The translations under genes and the position numbers were made by a program. From Arenimonas oryziterrae DSM 21050 = YC6267 (GTDB lineage Bacteria > Pseudomonadota > Gammaproteobacteria > Xanthomonadales > Xanthomonadaceae), in the NCBI RefSeq assembly GCF_000420545.1, contig NZ_ATVD01000006.1, positions 62,001-126,000 of the forward strand: 64,000 bases of DNA. Reading direction: 5' to 3'. The notes under the pieces are model-generated. The model searched no databases and was not told the DNA's origin. It saw only the letters and a program-made list of their open reading frames with translations. Below, one piece after another: positions 1-8,599 of the stretch (position 1 is its first letter; every line of letters begins with the position of its first letter).

Positions 1-1248
1 TCCGTGGTCTTGATGGTGGACGTCGATCCGGTCGGTCTGGTGCGCGGCCGTGGCGAAGGCGACGGCCCGCTGACCCAGTACGTCAACGATCGCCCCTACA
101 CCGCGTCTTCGTTCCTGGCCGTCGCGATCGCCCGCGTTTTCTCCAGTGCGATGTCCGGCGACAGCAAATCGCGCCCGGAGCTGGCGGCGAGCGCCATCGC
201 GCTGGATGCGGAGATTCCCGTGCTGCGCTGTCGCGGCGGCGAAGCCAAACTGCGTGCATGCTTCGAGCCGCTGGGCTATGTGGTCGAGACCGAAGCGCTG
301 CCGCTCGATGACGCGTTCCCGGACTGGGGTACCAGCCAGTATTTCCGCCTGCGTCTGACCGGCACCCTGCGCCTGGCCGACCTGCTCTCCCATCTGTACG
401 TGCTGTTGCCGGCCATCGACGGCGACAAGCACTACTTCATCGGCGACGACGAGGTGCTAAAGCTCGTGGACAAAGCCGGCACCTGGCTGCCCACGCATCC
501 CGAACGCGACTGGATCATGACGGGCTATCTCAAGCGACGCCGTTCCCTGGTGCGCGATGCCCTGGCGAAGCTGCTCAACGAACCGGAGGAAGAGGTCGAA
601 GCGCAGTCCGAGGGTCGGGATGAAGGTGAGCAGGCCCTCGAGCGCAGCTTGAGCCTCAACGAGCAGCGCATGGCCGACGTGGAACGCGTCCTGCTTGCCT
701 CCGGCGTACGTTCGGTCGTCGATCTGGGCTGCGGCGAGGGCCGGCTTCTGAGCCGGCTGCTGGAGCATCGCCAGTTCGAGCGCCTGCTCGGCATCGATGT
801 CTCGAATCTTTCGCTCGAGCGCGCGGCCGACCGCCTGCATCTGGATCGCCTGCCGCCGCTCAAGCGCGCGCGCATCGACCTGCAACAGGGCAGCCTGACC
901 TATCGTGATGCCCGCCTCACCGGTTTTGATGCCGCGTGCGCGGTCGAGGTCATCGAGCACATCGACCCGCAACGCCTGCTCGCGTTCGAGCGGAACGTGT
1001 TCGAGTTCGCACAGCCGGCCGTCGTGCTGATCACCACGCCGAACGTCGAATACAACGTCCGCTTCGAGCGGCTCGAACACGGCACGCTGCGCCACAGGGA
1101 CCACCGCTTCGAGTGGACGCGCGCGCAGTTCCAGGAATGGGCCGAGGGCGTGTGCACGCGTCATGGCTATCGGGTGGAATTCCTGCCCATCGGCCCGCTC
1201 GACCCGGCGCTCGGCCCACCGACCCAGATGGGAGTGTTCAGCCGATGA
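1..1248 (+). CDS. hen1: Bacterial Hen1 RNA 3'-terminal ribose 2'-O-methyltransferase (5' truncated by window edge)
   Basis: Bacterial Hen1 methylates the 2'-OH of the 3'-terminal nucleotide of cleaved RNA before Pnkp seals it, so that the repaired site resists re-cleavage. The reading frame is open from base 1, and the visible part begins inside the family's N-terminal region (DVDPVGLVRGR), so roughly 50 residues lie outside the window; the GTG at 4 is probably not the start. The N-terminal half is the Pnkp-interacting, ligase-activating region. The C-terminal half is the SAM methyltransferase: VVDLGCGEGRLL (about residue 238 of the visible part), the metal-binding EVIEHID, and HRDHRFEW, which carry the Glu/His ligands typical of Hen1. 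The stop overlaps the pnkp start (ATGA), implying translational coupling. The identification is secure; only the 5' end is unknown. Confidence 0.95.
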   Translation, partial: SVVLMVDVDPVGLVRGRGEGDGPLTQYVNDRPYTASSFLAVAIARVFSSAMSGDSKSRPELAASAIALDAEIPVLRCRGGEAKLRACFEPLGYVVETEALPLDDAFPDWGTSQYFRLRLTGTLRLADLLSHLYVLLPAIDGDKHYFIGDDEVLKLVDKAGTWLPTHPERDWIMTGYLKRRRSLVRDALAKLLNEPEEEVEAQSEGRDEGEQALERSLSLNEQRMADVERVLLASGVRSVVDLGCGEGRLLSRLLEHRQFERLLGIDVSNLSLERAADRLHLDRLPPLKRARIDLQQGSLTYRDARLTGFDAACAVEVIEHIDPQRLLAFERNVFEFAQPAVVLITTPNVEYNVRFERLEHGTLRHRDHRFEWTRAQFQEWAEGVCTRHGYRVEFLPIGPLDPALGPPTQMGVFSR

Positions 1249-3794
1249 GCATCGTGAAGATTCCGCATCTTTCCCTGGTCGCCCTGATCGGCCCGTCGGG
1301 TGCCGGCAAATCGACGTTCGCACGCCGGCACTTCCTGCCGACCGAGGTCATTTCCTCGGACTTCTGCCGCGGCCTGGTCGGAGACAACGAAAACGACCAG
1401 TCGGTTACCAAGGACGCCTTCGACATCCTCTATGCCATCGCGGCCAAACGCCTGGCCGCGGGACGATTCACGGTCATAGACGCGACCAATGTCCGGCCGG
1501 AAGACCGCAAGCGGCTCATCGCACTGGCGCGCGAGTACCACGTGCTGCCCGCCGCGATCGTCTTCGACCTGCCCGAGCGCGTCTGCCAGGAACGAAACTC
1601 CCTGCGCGCCGATCGCGATTTCGGCCCGCACGTGATCCGCTCGCAGATCCAGCTGATGCATCGTTCGATGCGCGGCCTCGAACGCGAGGGTTTCCGCAAC
1701 GTCAATGTCCTCAAGACCGTCGACGATGTCGCGAACGTGGTCATCGAGCGTCAGCGCCTGTGGAACGACCGGCGCGACGATCACGGCCCCTTCGACATCA
1801 TCGGCGACATCCACGGCTGCCGCGACGAGGCTGTCGCGCTCCTGCAGGAACTGGGCTACGCGGTCGCCGGCACGCGCGATGCGCCGCAAGTGACGGCACC
1901 GGAAGGCCGTCGCGCCCTGTTCGTCGGCGACCTGGTCGACCGTGGCCCGGATTCGCCGGGCGTGCTGCGTCTGGTCATGCACATGGTCGCCGCGGGCACG
2001 GCACTGTGCGTCCCGGGAAACCACGACGTGAAGCTGATGCGCAAGCTGCGCGGCCGGGATGTGCGCATCAGCCACGGTCTGGCGGAAACCCTGCAGCAGC
2101 TCGAAGCCGAGCCCGACGCATTCCGCAAAGAGGTTGCCGATTTCGTCTACAGCCTGGTCAGCCACTACGTGCTCGACGATGGCCGCCTCGTGGTCGCCCA
2201 TGCGGGACTCAAGCAGAGTCTGCAGGGCCGCGCGTCGGGCGCCGTGCGCGACTTCGCGCTGTATGGCGAAACCACCGGCGAGACCGACGATTACGGCCTG
2301 CCGGTGCGTTACGACTGGGCCGGTGAATACCGCGGCGAAGCAATGGTCGTGTACGGCCACACGCCTGTGCCGGAACCCGAATGGATCAACCGCACCCTGT
2401 GCGTGGATACCGGCTGCGTCTTCGGCGGACGCCTGACCGCGTTGCGCTACCCTGAGCGCGAACTCGTGTCCGTGCCGGCTGCGCGTATGTATTACGAACC
2501 TGTCCGCCCGGTCGCCGCCGAACCGGCGCCGCAGTCCGCGGCGCGCGATGCCGTGGTGCTGGACATCGACGATGTGCTCGGCAAGCGCATCATCAAGCCG
2601 CGGCTCGGACGAAGCATCACGATCCGCGACGAGAATGCCCGCGCGGCGCTGGAAGTGATGAGCCGCTTTGCCGTCGATCCGCGCTGGCTGATCTACTTGC
2701 CGCCGACCATGGCACCACCCGCCACGGCGCCGGACGGCGATTTGCTCGAGCGCCCCGCGGAGGCCTTCGACTATTTCCGCAGCGAAGGCATCACCGAGCT
2801 GGTGTGCGAGGAAAAGCACATGGGCTCGCGTGCGGTCGTTGTCCTGTGCCGCTCGGAGGACGTCGCCGCGAACCGCTTCGGTATTCGCGACGACGGCCGC
2901 GGCGTCATCTACACGCGTACCGGCCGCCGCTTTTTCCAGGAGGGCGAGACCGAATCGATTCTTCTGGCGCGGCTGGACCGTGCCATGGAAACGGCGGGCC
3001 TTTGGCAACATTTGGCGACTGACTGGATCGCCATCGATATCGAACTGCTGCCGTGGTCGGCGAAAGCGGAGGAGCTTTTGCGCAAGCAATATGCGCCTAC
3101 CGGCGCAGCCGGACTTGCCTCGCTGCGGGCGACGCGCGACTGGGCCGCGCAAGCGGCCGATCGCGGCCTCGATGTCGCCGACCTGACCGCGAAGCTGCAG
3201 TCGCGCCACAGCGCCGTCGAGCGCTATGTCGAGGAATATCGTCGCTACTGTTGGACCGTCGCGGGCCCCGACGACCTGCGCCTGGCACCGTTCCACATCC
3301 TCGCGCATGAAGGCGCCACGACCCTGCCCAATGGCCATCGCTGGCATCTGGACATCATCGACCGGCTCTGCGACGCCGATCCGGGCCTGTTCCGCCGGAC
3401 CGATCGACGCTACGTCGATTTGAAAGATCCCGACAGCGAACGCGCCGCCAGCGAGTGGTGGCACGCCATCACCACGGGCGCGAGCGAAGGCATGGTCATC
3501 AAGCCCGTCGACGGCATCGTCAGCAGCCGCAAGGGTCTGGTGCAGCCGGCCATCAAATGCCGGGGTCGCGAATACCTGCGCATCATCTACGGTCCGACCT
3601 ACACCGAGCCTGAGAACCTGGCGCGCCTGCGCCAGCGTGGACTGGCGTCGAAACGCGCGCTCGCGCTGCGCGAGTTCGCGCTCGGGCACGAATCCCTGCA
3701 TCGTTTCGTCGAGCGCGAGCCCCTGTATCGCGTTCACGAATGCGTGTTCGGGGTGTTGGCGCTGGAAAGCGAGCCCATCGACCCGCGTCTGTAG
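1245..3794 (+). CDS. pnkp: Polynucleotide kinase-phosphatase-ligase Pnkp (bacterial RNA repair)
   Basis: This is an 849-residue trifunctional RNA repair enzyme, close to the roughly 870 residues of the Clostridium thermocellum protein. Domain order: an N-terminal P-loop kinase (GPSGAGKS, residues 16-23) that phosphorylates the 5'-OH end; a central binuclear metallophosphatase (GDIHGC from about residue 187, then GDLVDRG and GNHD) that removes 2',3'-cyclic phosphate; and a C-terminal nucleotidyltransferase with EEKHMGSR, Lys524 being the expected adenylylation site, followed by late ligase motifs (EGMVIKP). An in-frame extension upstream to 936 lies inside hen1, so I chose the ATG at 1245 that overlaps the hen1 stop. 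The ligase of this family is known to need Hen1 to become active, which fits the coupled gene pair. Typical substrates are RNAs such as tRNAs cut by ribotoxins. Confidence 0.96.
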   Translation: MSIVKIPHLSLVALIGPSGAGKSTFARRHFLPTEVISSDFCRGLVGDNENDQSVTKDAFDILYAIAAKRLAAGRFTVIDATNVRPEDRKRLIALAREYHVLPAAIVFDLPERVCQERNSLRADRDFGPHVIRSQIQLMHRSMRGLEREGFRNVNVLKTVDDVANVVIERQRLWNDRRDDHGPFDIIGDIHGCRDEAVALLQELGYAVAGTRDAPQVTAPEGRRALFVGDLVDRGPDSPGVLRLVMHMVAAGTALCVPGNHDVKLMRKLRGRDVRISHGLAETLQQLEAEPDAFRKEVADFVYSLVSHYVLDDGRLVVAHAGLKQSLQGRASGAVRDFALYGETTGETDDYGLPVRYDWAGEYRGEAMVVYGHTPVPEPEWINRTLCVDTGCVFGGRLTALRYPERELVSVPAARMYYEPVRPVAAEPAPQSAARDAVVLDIDDVLGKRIIKPRLGRSITIRDENARAALEVMSRFAVDPRWLIYLPPTMAPPATAPDGDLLERPAEAFDYFRSEGITELVCEEKHMGSRAVVVLCRSEDVAANRFGIRDDGRGVIYTRTGRRFFQEGETESILLARLDRAMETAGLWQHLATDWIAIDIELLPWSAKAEELLRKQYAPTGAAGLASLRATRDWAAQAADRGLDVADLTAKLQSRHSAVERYVEEYRRYCWTVAGPDDLRLAPFHILAHEGATTLPNGHRWHLDIIDRLCDADPGLFRRTDRRYVDLKDPDSERAASEWWHAITTGASEGMVIKPVDGIVSSRKGLVQPAIKCRGREYLRIIYGPTYTEPENLARLRQRGLASKRALALREFALGHESLHRFVEREPLYRVHECVFGVLALESEPIDPRL

Positions 3795-3859
3795 CGCGGA
3801 GCGGGTCCGGACGCGCGCCCGGCAGATGAAATACACCGGCACATTGACTAAGGTGCACC

Positions 3860-4798
3860 ATGGGACACGATCACGATCACGGTCTGAGCACGATTCGCCA
3901 TGAGCGGCCCCTGTGGTGGGCGCTGGCGCTGACCGGCGCGTTCCTGCTCGTCGAACTCGCCGGCGCGTGGCTGAGCAACAGCCTGGCGCTGTTGTCGGAT
4001 GCCGCGCACATGGCGACCGATACGCTGGCGCTTGCGATCGCGCTGGTGGCGGTCCGTCTCGGCCGGCGACCGCCGGATGCCAAACGCACGTTCGGCTATG
4101 CGCGACTGGAAGCGATCGGCGCGCTGGTCAATGGCGGGCTGCTGTTCCTGGTCGCCGGCTACATTCTCTGGGCGGCGATCGACCGTTTCCGGCATCCGCC
4201 GCAGGTCGCGACCCTGGGCATGCTCGTCGTCGCGGGCATCGGCCTGGCGGTGAACCTGCTCGCGATGCGCCTGCTCAAGGCCGGCAGCGGCGAGAGCCTG
4301 AACATGAAAGGCGCGTATCTGGAAGTGTGGAGCGACATGCTCGGCTCCGTCGCGGTGATCCTGGGCGCGGGCTTGATCTGGGCGACCGGCTGGACGGTCG
4401 TCGATCCGATCCTCGCGGTGCTGATCGGCCTGTGGGTCTTGCCACGCACCGGGTCGCTCGTGCGCGAGGCGATGCATGTGCTGCTTGAAGGCGTGCCCAA
4501 GGGCCTGGATCTGGCCGCACTGCGCGAAGCGATGCTGGCGACGCCTGGCGTCGCTTCGATCCACGATCTGCATGTGTGGTCGCTGAGCAGCATGCGTCCG
4601 GCGATGGCCGCGCACGTGGTGCTCGCCGCAGGTGTCGCCGATGCGGTGGGCACGCGGCTGATCCTCGCGGAAATGCTGGAAACCCGCTTCGATCTGCACC
4701 ACGTGACCTTGCAGATGGAAACCGATCCCTGCGCGGAGCCCGGCTGCGAGACCGCCGCGACAGCGGCCGCGGATCGGCACCACGGGCATTCGCACTAG
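3860..4798 (+). CDS. Cation diffusion facilitator (Zn/Co/Cd efflux, CzcD/ZitB type)
   Basis: An inner-membrane metal-ion/proton antiporter of 312 residues, the usual CDF length. It has six predicted membrane segments, a His-rich N-terminus (MGHDHDHG) and a His-rich C-terminal tail. Metal-site motifs are LLSDAAHMATD in the second membrane segment and LEVWSDMLGS in the fifth; the HxxxD-type pairs indicate Zn(II)/Cd(II)-class specificity. The C-terminal cytoplasmic domain with IHDLHVWSLSS is the usual metallochaperone-like fold. AAGG lies just before the ATG. It starts 65 nt after pnkp on the same strand; this is probably coincidence rather than a functional link. The exact metal cannot be read from the sequence. 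Confidence 0.9.
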   Translation: MGHDHDHGLSTIRHERPLWWALALTGAFLLVELAGAWLSNSLALLSDAAHMATDTLALAIALVAVRLGRRPPDAKRTFGYARLEAIGALVNGGLLFLVAGYILWAAIDRFRHPPQVATLGMLVVAGIGLAVNLLAMRLLKAGSGESLNMKGAYLEVWSDMLGSVAVILGAGLIWATGWTVVDPILAVLIGLWVLPRTGSLVREAMHVLLEGVPKGLDLAALREAMLATPGVASIHDLHVWSLSSMRPAMAAHVVLAAGVADAVGTRLILAEMLETRFDLHHVTLQMETDPCAEPGCETAATAAADRHHGHSH

Positions 4799-4884
4799 CG
4801 AACGCTTGGTCACCACGTCCTGACCCTTGCCGCGCACCGCGGACGTGATCATCGCCGCTCGCCAACGGCCGCGGCACGACGCGA

Positions 4885-6579
4885 TCAGAGCTCGGCCACG
4901 TGCACCCGGTCCCGGCCAGCTGCTTTCGCGGCGTACAAGGCCTTGTCGCCGGCCTGCATCAGCAGCGAACCGGGGACTTCGTGACCGGGCATCATGGCGA
5001 TGCCGATCGACAGCGTCACGCCCGGCAGCGGCCGGCCCTGATGCTCGACACGCATGGCGGCGACCGATTCGCGCAGCAGTTCGGCGCGCGCCATCGCGAT
5101 CTCGCGCGGCGCCTCGGGCATGATCAGGGTGAACTCCTCGCCGCCGTAACGGCAGGCGATGTCCTCGCTGCGCGAGCGCGACTGCAGCAGCTGACCGAAC
5201 GCGGCGAGCACGGCGTCGCCACCGGCATGTCCGTAGCGATCGTTGAAGGACTTGAAGTGGTCCAGGTCCATCATCAGCACCGCCAACGGCAAGGATCGGC
5301 GCTGGCAGCGGGCGATTTCGCGCGCCAGGCATTCCTCGAGGTAGCGACGGTTGAACAGGCCGGTCAGCGGGTCGCGCAGGGCCTGGTGACGCAGGGTTTC
5401 GCGCAGGCGGATATTGGCCAGCGCCAGGGACAGTTGCTCGCAGGCATTGAGCGCCAGGTTGATACCGAAAAGCGGTCCCGGACCGGGCCCACTGAGATAC
5501 AGCCAGCCCATCAGCTCGCCCTGGGCGCTCAGCGGGATGCAGGCCGTGGCGTGGATGCCGGCCCCCGTCGCCGTTTCGAGATGCCCGCAATGCACGCCAC
5601 GCAGCACGTCGTCAACGAAATAGGGCTGGTTGCGGCGCACGGCCCAGCAATCGGTCAGCGCCGGCGCTGGATGCGATGGCACGGCATGCACACGCCAATG
5701 CGCGACGATGTCGGCGTGATCGCGCGAGGCGCGCAGCAGGTAGATCGTGCCGGCCGCTTCGGGCAAGAGGCCGCTCAGCGCCTGGCGCGTGATCTCGAAC
5801 ATCTCCTCAGATGTCGACGAGCTTTGCAGCATGCCCGAGTAGTTGCTGAGGAAGCCCAGGTCGATCGACAGCTGCTCGAGCTGGCGCACCGAGGTATTCA
5901 GCTCCTCGTTGTAGGTGATCGCAGCGCGCTCGGCGACCTGCCGTTCGCGGTTTTCCCGCCGCAGCATCAGGTAGATGTAGCCGAGCAGGAACAGGCTGAA
6001 AGGAATGCCGATCGCCGTGCCACCGACCAGGGCCAGCAGGGCCTCGTCGGAGCGGCGCGCGCGCAGGGCAAGCAACTGCTCTTCCGCTTCGCGCATCTGG
6101 TGCAGGAGCGCATCGATCTGGTTCTGCACCGATGAAATCGCTTCGGCATGAATGATCGCTGGCGCCGACTCGGCGCTGCCGGTCGCACGATACGTCGCCA
6201 CCGAACCCTCCGAGTAACGCAGCCGGTCGCGAACGCTTGCCAGCAGACGGGAGCCGCGTGCCTGCTGCTCGGGATTGTCGGCAACCAGCGGCGGCAGTGC
6301 CTCGATCGAATGCAGCAGTTGCGCACGGTGCACCCAGAACCGGTCGCGCTCCTCGATGCGTCCGGTCAAAAGATAGCCGCGCACATCCGAGACCGTCTCC
6401 TGCTGCGCGCGGGAAATGGCGTCCAGCGACTCCATGACCTCGTGCGTATGCGCGACCCAGGTCGAATGCCGACGAAACTGCAAGCCGCTGAAAACGATGT
6501 AGGAGCCCAACGCGATGAGGACCGCGGCGGCCACGAAAAAGCCATAGTTGCGAACGGCTTTCCTGGTGACGGACTTCAC
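4885..6579 (-). CDS. Membrane diguanylate cyclase: CHASE3-like sensor, GAF, GGDEF
   Basis: A 564-residue c-di-GMP synthase. A membrane segment (about 12-32) is followed by a helical periplasmic CHASE3-like domain, a second membrane segment (about 185-205), a coiled region, a GAF domain (about 240-390) and a C-terminal GGDEF domain. The active-site signature is GGEEF in CRYGGEEFTLIMP, with DLDHFKSFNDRYGH and the DPLTGLFNRRY entry motif intact, so it should be catalytically competent. An RSED sequence five residues before GGEEF matches the inhibitory I-site (RxxD), suggesting product feedback. The start is a GTG preceded by GGGGAAG. It is a stand-alone gene convergent with the CDF transporter. 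The signal sensed is unknown. Confidence 0.88.
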   Translation of the reverse strand: MKSVTRKAVRNYGFFVAAAVLIALGSYIVFSGLQFRRHSTWVAHTHEVMESLDAISRAQQETVSDVRGYLLTGRIEERDRFWVHRAQLLHSIEALPPLVADNPEQQARGSRLLASVRDRLRYSEGSVATYRATGSAESAPAIIHAEAISSVQNQIDALLHQMREAEEQLLALRARRSDEALLALVGGTAIGIPFSLFLLGYIYLMLRRENRERQVAERAAITYNEELNTSVRQLEQLSIDLGFLSNYSGMLQSSSTSEEMFEITRQALSGLLPEAAGTIYLLRASRDHADIVAHWRVHAVPSHPAPALTDCWAVRRNQPYFVDDVLRGVHCGHLETATGAGIHATACIPLSAQGELMGWLYLSGPGPGPLFGINLALNACEQLSLALANIRLRETLRHQALRDPLTGLFNRRYLEECLAREIARCQRRSLPLAVLMMDLDHFKSFNDRYGHAGGDAVLAAFGQLLQSRSRSEDIACRYGGEEFTLIMPEAPREIAMARAELLRESVAAMRVEHQGRPLPGVTLSIGIAMMPGHEVPGSLLMQAGDKALYAAKAAGRDRVHVAEL

Positions 6580-6714
6580 ATACTTCCCCGTTGCAAGGGT
6601 CGTCCCGCAAGACTAGCACTCACGAAGCACTACGCACCCTGAACACCGCAGCGGCCATGGCGCGCCGCAGCAGCTACTGCGCCGCGCGATCTTCTGAATC
6701 TAGGTGCGGCGTTC

Positions 6715-6795
6715 GGTCAGGCTCCCTTGCCTGCGCCATTCGACCAAGCCGGTAACGTGCGGCGACTCGAATGGCGCAGGCAAGGGGGCCTGACC
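6715..6795. repeat. 29-bp inverted repeat (GGTCAG...CTGACC palindrome)
   Basis: The left arm (6715-6743) and right arm (6767-6795) are 29 nt each and complementary at 28 positions; the remaining pair is T opposite G, which would still pair in RNA as G-U. The loop is 23 nt (6744-6766). The arms begin GGTCAGGC and end GGCCTGACC. It sits in the 294-bp gap between the GGDEF gene and yehS, which share an upstream region. No T-run follows, so it is more likely a REP/MITE-like palindromic repeat than a terminator. The rest of the 6580-6873 gap shows nothing I recognise. Confidence 0.85.
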
Positions 6796-6873
6796 GATGG
6801 TCTTTCACGCGAATCCACTGCACGCCCACCCAAACGCGCCTAAACTGGCGCCCTTCCCGACCGACCGACGACC

Positions 6874-7344
6874 ATGATCAACAACGACGTCATGCGCAGC
6901 ATCCGCTACATGCTCGACCTGAGCGACAGCAAGATCGTCGAGATCACCCAGGATGCGGATGCGGCTTTCGCGATCGATAAGGCGGCCGTGCAGTCCTACC
7001 TGAAGAAGGACGGCGAAGAAGGTTACGTGGAATGCGGTGACGCCGTGCTCGCGCATTTCCTCGATGGCCTGGTGTTCCACTATCGCGGCAAGGATCCCGA
7101 CCGCCCGGCCCGCCCGGTGGAAAAGCGCATCACCAACAATCTGGTGCTGAAGAAGTTGCGCGTCGCCTTCGAACTCAAGGATGTCGACATGCACGAGATC
7201 TTCGATGCCGCCGGTTTTCCGGTGTCGAAGCCGGAACTGTCGGCGCTGTTCCGTCAGCCCGATCACAAGAACTTCCGCCTGTGCGGCGATCAGATGCTGC
7301 GGAATTTCCTGAAGGGCCTGACCTTGCGCTATCGCGGCGGCTGA
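6874..7344 (+). CDS. yehS: DUF1456 family protein, YehS-like
   Basis: A 156-residue cytoplasmic protein, the same length as Escherichia coli YehS. It consists of two DUF1456 repeats, seen as the paired segments NDVMRSIRYMLDLSD/LAHFLDGLVFHYRG and NNLVLKKLRVAFELKD/LRNFLKGLTLRYRG. Function is unknown; the duplicated helical units resemble a nucleic-acid or protein-interaction module, but that is a guess. It ends 16 nt inside the convergently transcribed histone-deacetylase-family gene, so the two 3' ends overlap. Confidence 0.9.
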   Translation: MINNDVMRSIRYMLDLSDSKIVEITQDADAAFAIDKAAVQSYLKKDGEEGYVECGDAVLAHFLDGLVFHYRGKDPDRPARPVEKRITNNLVLKKLRVAFELKDVDMHEIFDAAGFPVSKPELSALFRQPDHKNFRLCGDQMLRNFLKGLTLRYRGG

Positions 7345-8417
7345 GCCGCGGCGGCCAGCGTGAGGCGATGCAGGGCCACCAGTTCGTCCTGCGCCAGCGT
7401 CGGACCGAGATAGCCGCCTGCCAGCACGAAAGCGAGCGGCAGTTTCCGTTGCCGCGCCCAATCGAAAACCATCCGCTCGCGTTCACCGAGCACCGCCGCA
7501 TCGATGCCGGCCAGTCCGCCGACCGGGCAGCCTTCGTGTGGATCCATGCCGGCGTTGTACAGGCACAGGTCGAAGCGATCGCCGTCGAGTGCGGCCAGAC
7601 GTCGCGAAATCGTGGGCAGGTAGGCGTCGGCACTCGTTACCCGGTCCAGGGTGTTGGCACCGAGCGGCAGGTAGGCGTCGAAACCGTCGACGGCGACGTC
7701 GACGATCCGCACCGCGGGATGTTCGCCGAGCAAGGAATGCGTGCCGCCGCCGCAGTGCGCATCGAAATCCAGGATCAGCACGCGCTTCGCCTTCCCGGCG
7801 AGCGCCTGCAGCGCGGCGATGACCAGGCCGTTGAAGGTGCAGAATCCGGCGCCGTGATCGCGACGCGCATGATGCAGGCCGCTCGCGAGCGCCCCGGCGA
7901 TGCCGCCGGTCGCCAGCGCCGCGCGTGCTGCCGCCACGGCACCGCCATTCGAGGCCACTACCATCGGCCACAGGGCGGCGTCCCAGGGAAATCCCTGCGA
8001 CTGCGCCAAGTCGCGCGGCTCGCCCGTGCGCACCGCCTCCACGTAGGCCGGCGCGTGCACGGCGAGTACCTCGTCTGCCGTCAGCGCGTCATGCGTCGTC
8101 AGTTGCAGGCCGGGAATCGGCGCCTCGATCAAGGATTGCGCGACCCAGGCTGCCTTGCGCGTGGTTTCGAACGCATGCGCGGCGCCGACGTAGGCCGACG
8201 TGTAGAAGAGGGAAACCGGCGCGCGTCCGCGCGGCAGCGGCTCGCTCGGGGTGGCGATCGCGTCCTGCGACCCTTCGGATGCCGACGCTGCGGATCGCCA
8301 CCACCAGGCGCCACCCGCGGCGGCAACGGCCGCGCCGGCCAAGGTCAGCAAGGCGCTGCGACGGGACGGATCCGGTCGTGTGCCCGTCGTTTGATCGTCG
8401 TCGGCGGGTCGGGCCAT
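7329..8417 (-). CDS. Histone deacetylase superfamily protein with Tat-type signal
   Basis: A 362-residue member of the arginase/deacetylase fold family, which includes acetoin-utilisation proteins, acetylpolyamine amidohydrolases and HDACs. The fold is recognisable from GLHHARRDHGAGFCTFNG (catalytic His-His near residue 182), the metal-binding LDFDAHCGGGTHS (near residue 216; Asp and His kept, the next His of the usual DxHHG is Cys) and YNAGMDPHEG. The N-terminus is unusual: SRRSALLTLAGAAVAAAGG places twin arginines (19-20) before a hydrophobic stretch, like a Tat signal, so a periplasmic or membrane-anchored enzyme is likely. Most relatives are cytoplasmic. The substrate is unknown. It lies downstream of and codirectional with the Oar-like receptor, but the terminator at 8505-8546 separates them. 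Confidence 0.85.
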   Translation of the reverse strand: MARPADDDQTTGTRPDPSRRSALLTLAGAAVAAAGGAWWWRSAASASEGSQDAIATPSEPLPRGRAPVSLFYTSAYVGAAHAFETTRKAAWVAQSLIEAPIPGLQLTTHDALTADEVLAVHAPAYVEAVRTGEPRDLAQSQGFPWDAALWPMVVASNGGAVAAARAALATGGIAGALASGLHHARRDHGAGFCTFNGLVIAALQALAGKAKRVLILDFDAHCGGGTHSLLGEHPAVRIVDVAVDGFDAYLPLGANTLDRVTSADAYLPTISRRLAALDGDRFDLCLYNAGMDPHEGCPVGGLAGIDAAVLGERERMVFDWARQRKLPLAFVLAGGYLGPTLAQDELVALHRLTLAAAAQPPR

Positions 8418-8504
8418 CGTGCGAAGTCCCTTGGGCGTTCGCGCCGATCATCGGCCAAAAAAAGAAGGCGGCCAAGCCGTCTGTGGGTTCCGGGTGCGCA
8501 GCGC

Positions 8505-8546
8505 GCGAAAAAGACCTTGCCGGCGCCGGGGTTGAACACCGGCAAG
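8505..8546 (-). terminator. Rho-independent terminator of the TonB-dependent receptor gene
   Basis: Read on the minus strand, an 8-bp perfect stem CTTGCCGG/CCGGCAAG (8539-8546 with 8516-8523) encloses a 15-nt loop and is followed by GTCTTTTTC. It lies 54 nt past the receptor stop codon, the right place and orientation for its terminator. Confidence 0.7.
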
Positions 8547-8599
8547 GAGCCCATCGCACTTGGCGCTGGGGGACATGGCCCCGGCGCTCGCCTCGTCCG

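Noticed and set aside
1167-3842. An 891-codon open frame on the minus strand
   Set aside because: It is antisense to pnkp, whose three catalytic domains are intact; the composition is that of a shadow frame.
8418-8599. Gap between deacetylase and receptor genes considered for a small RNA
   Set aside because: Only the terminator hairpin for the receptor gene is visible; there is no independent promoter.
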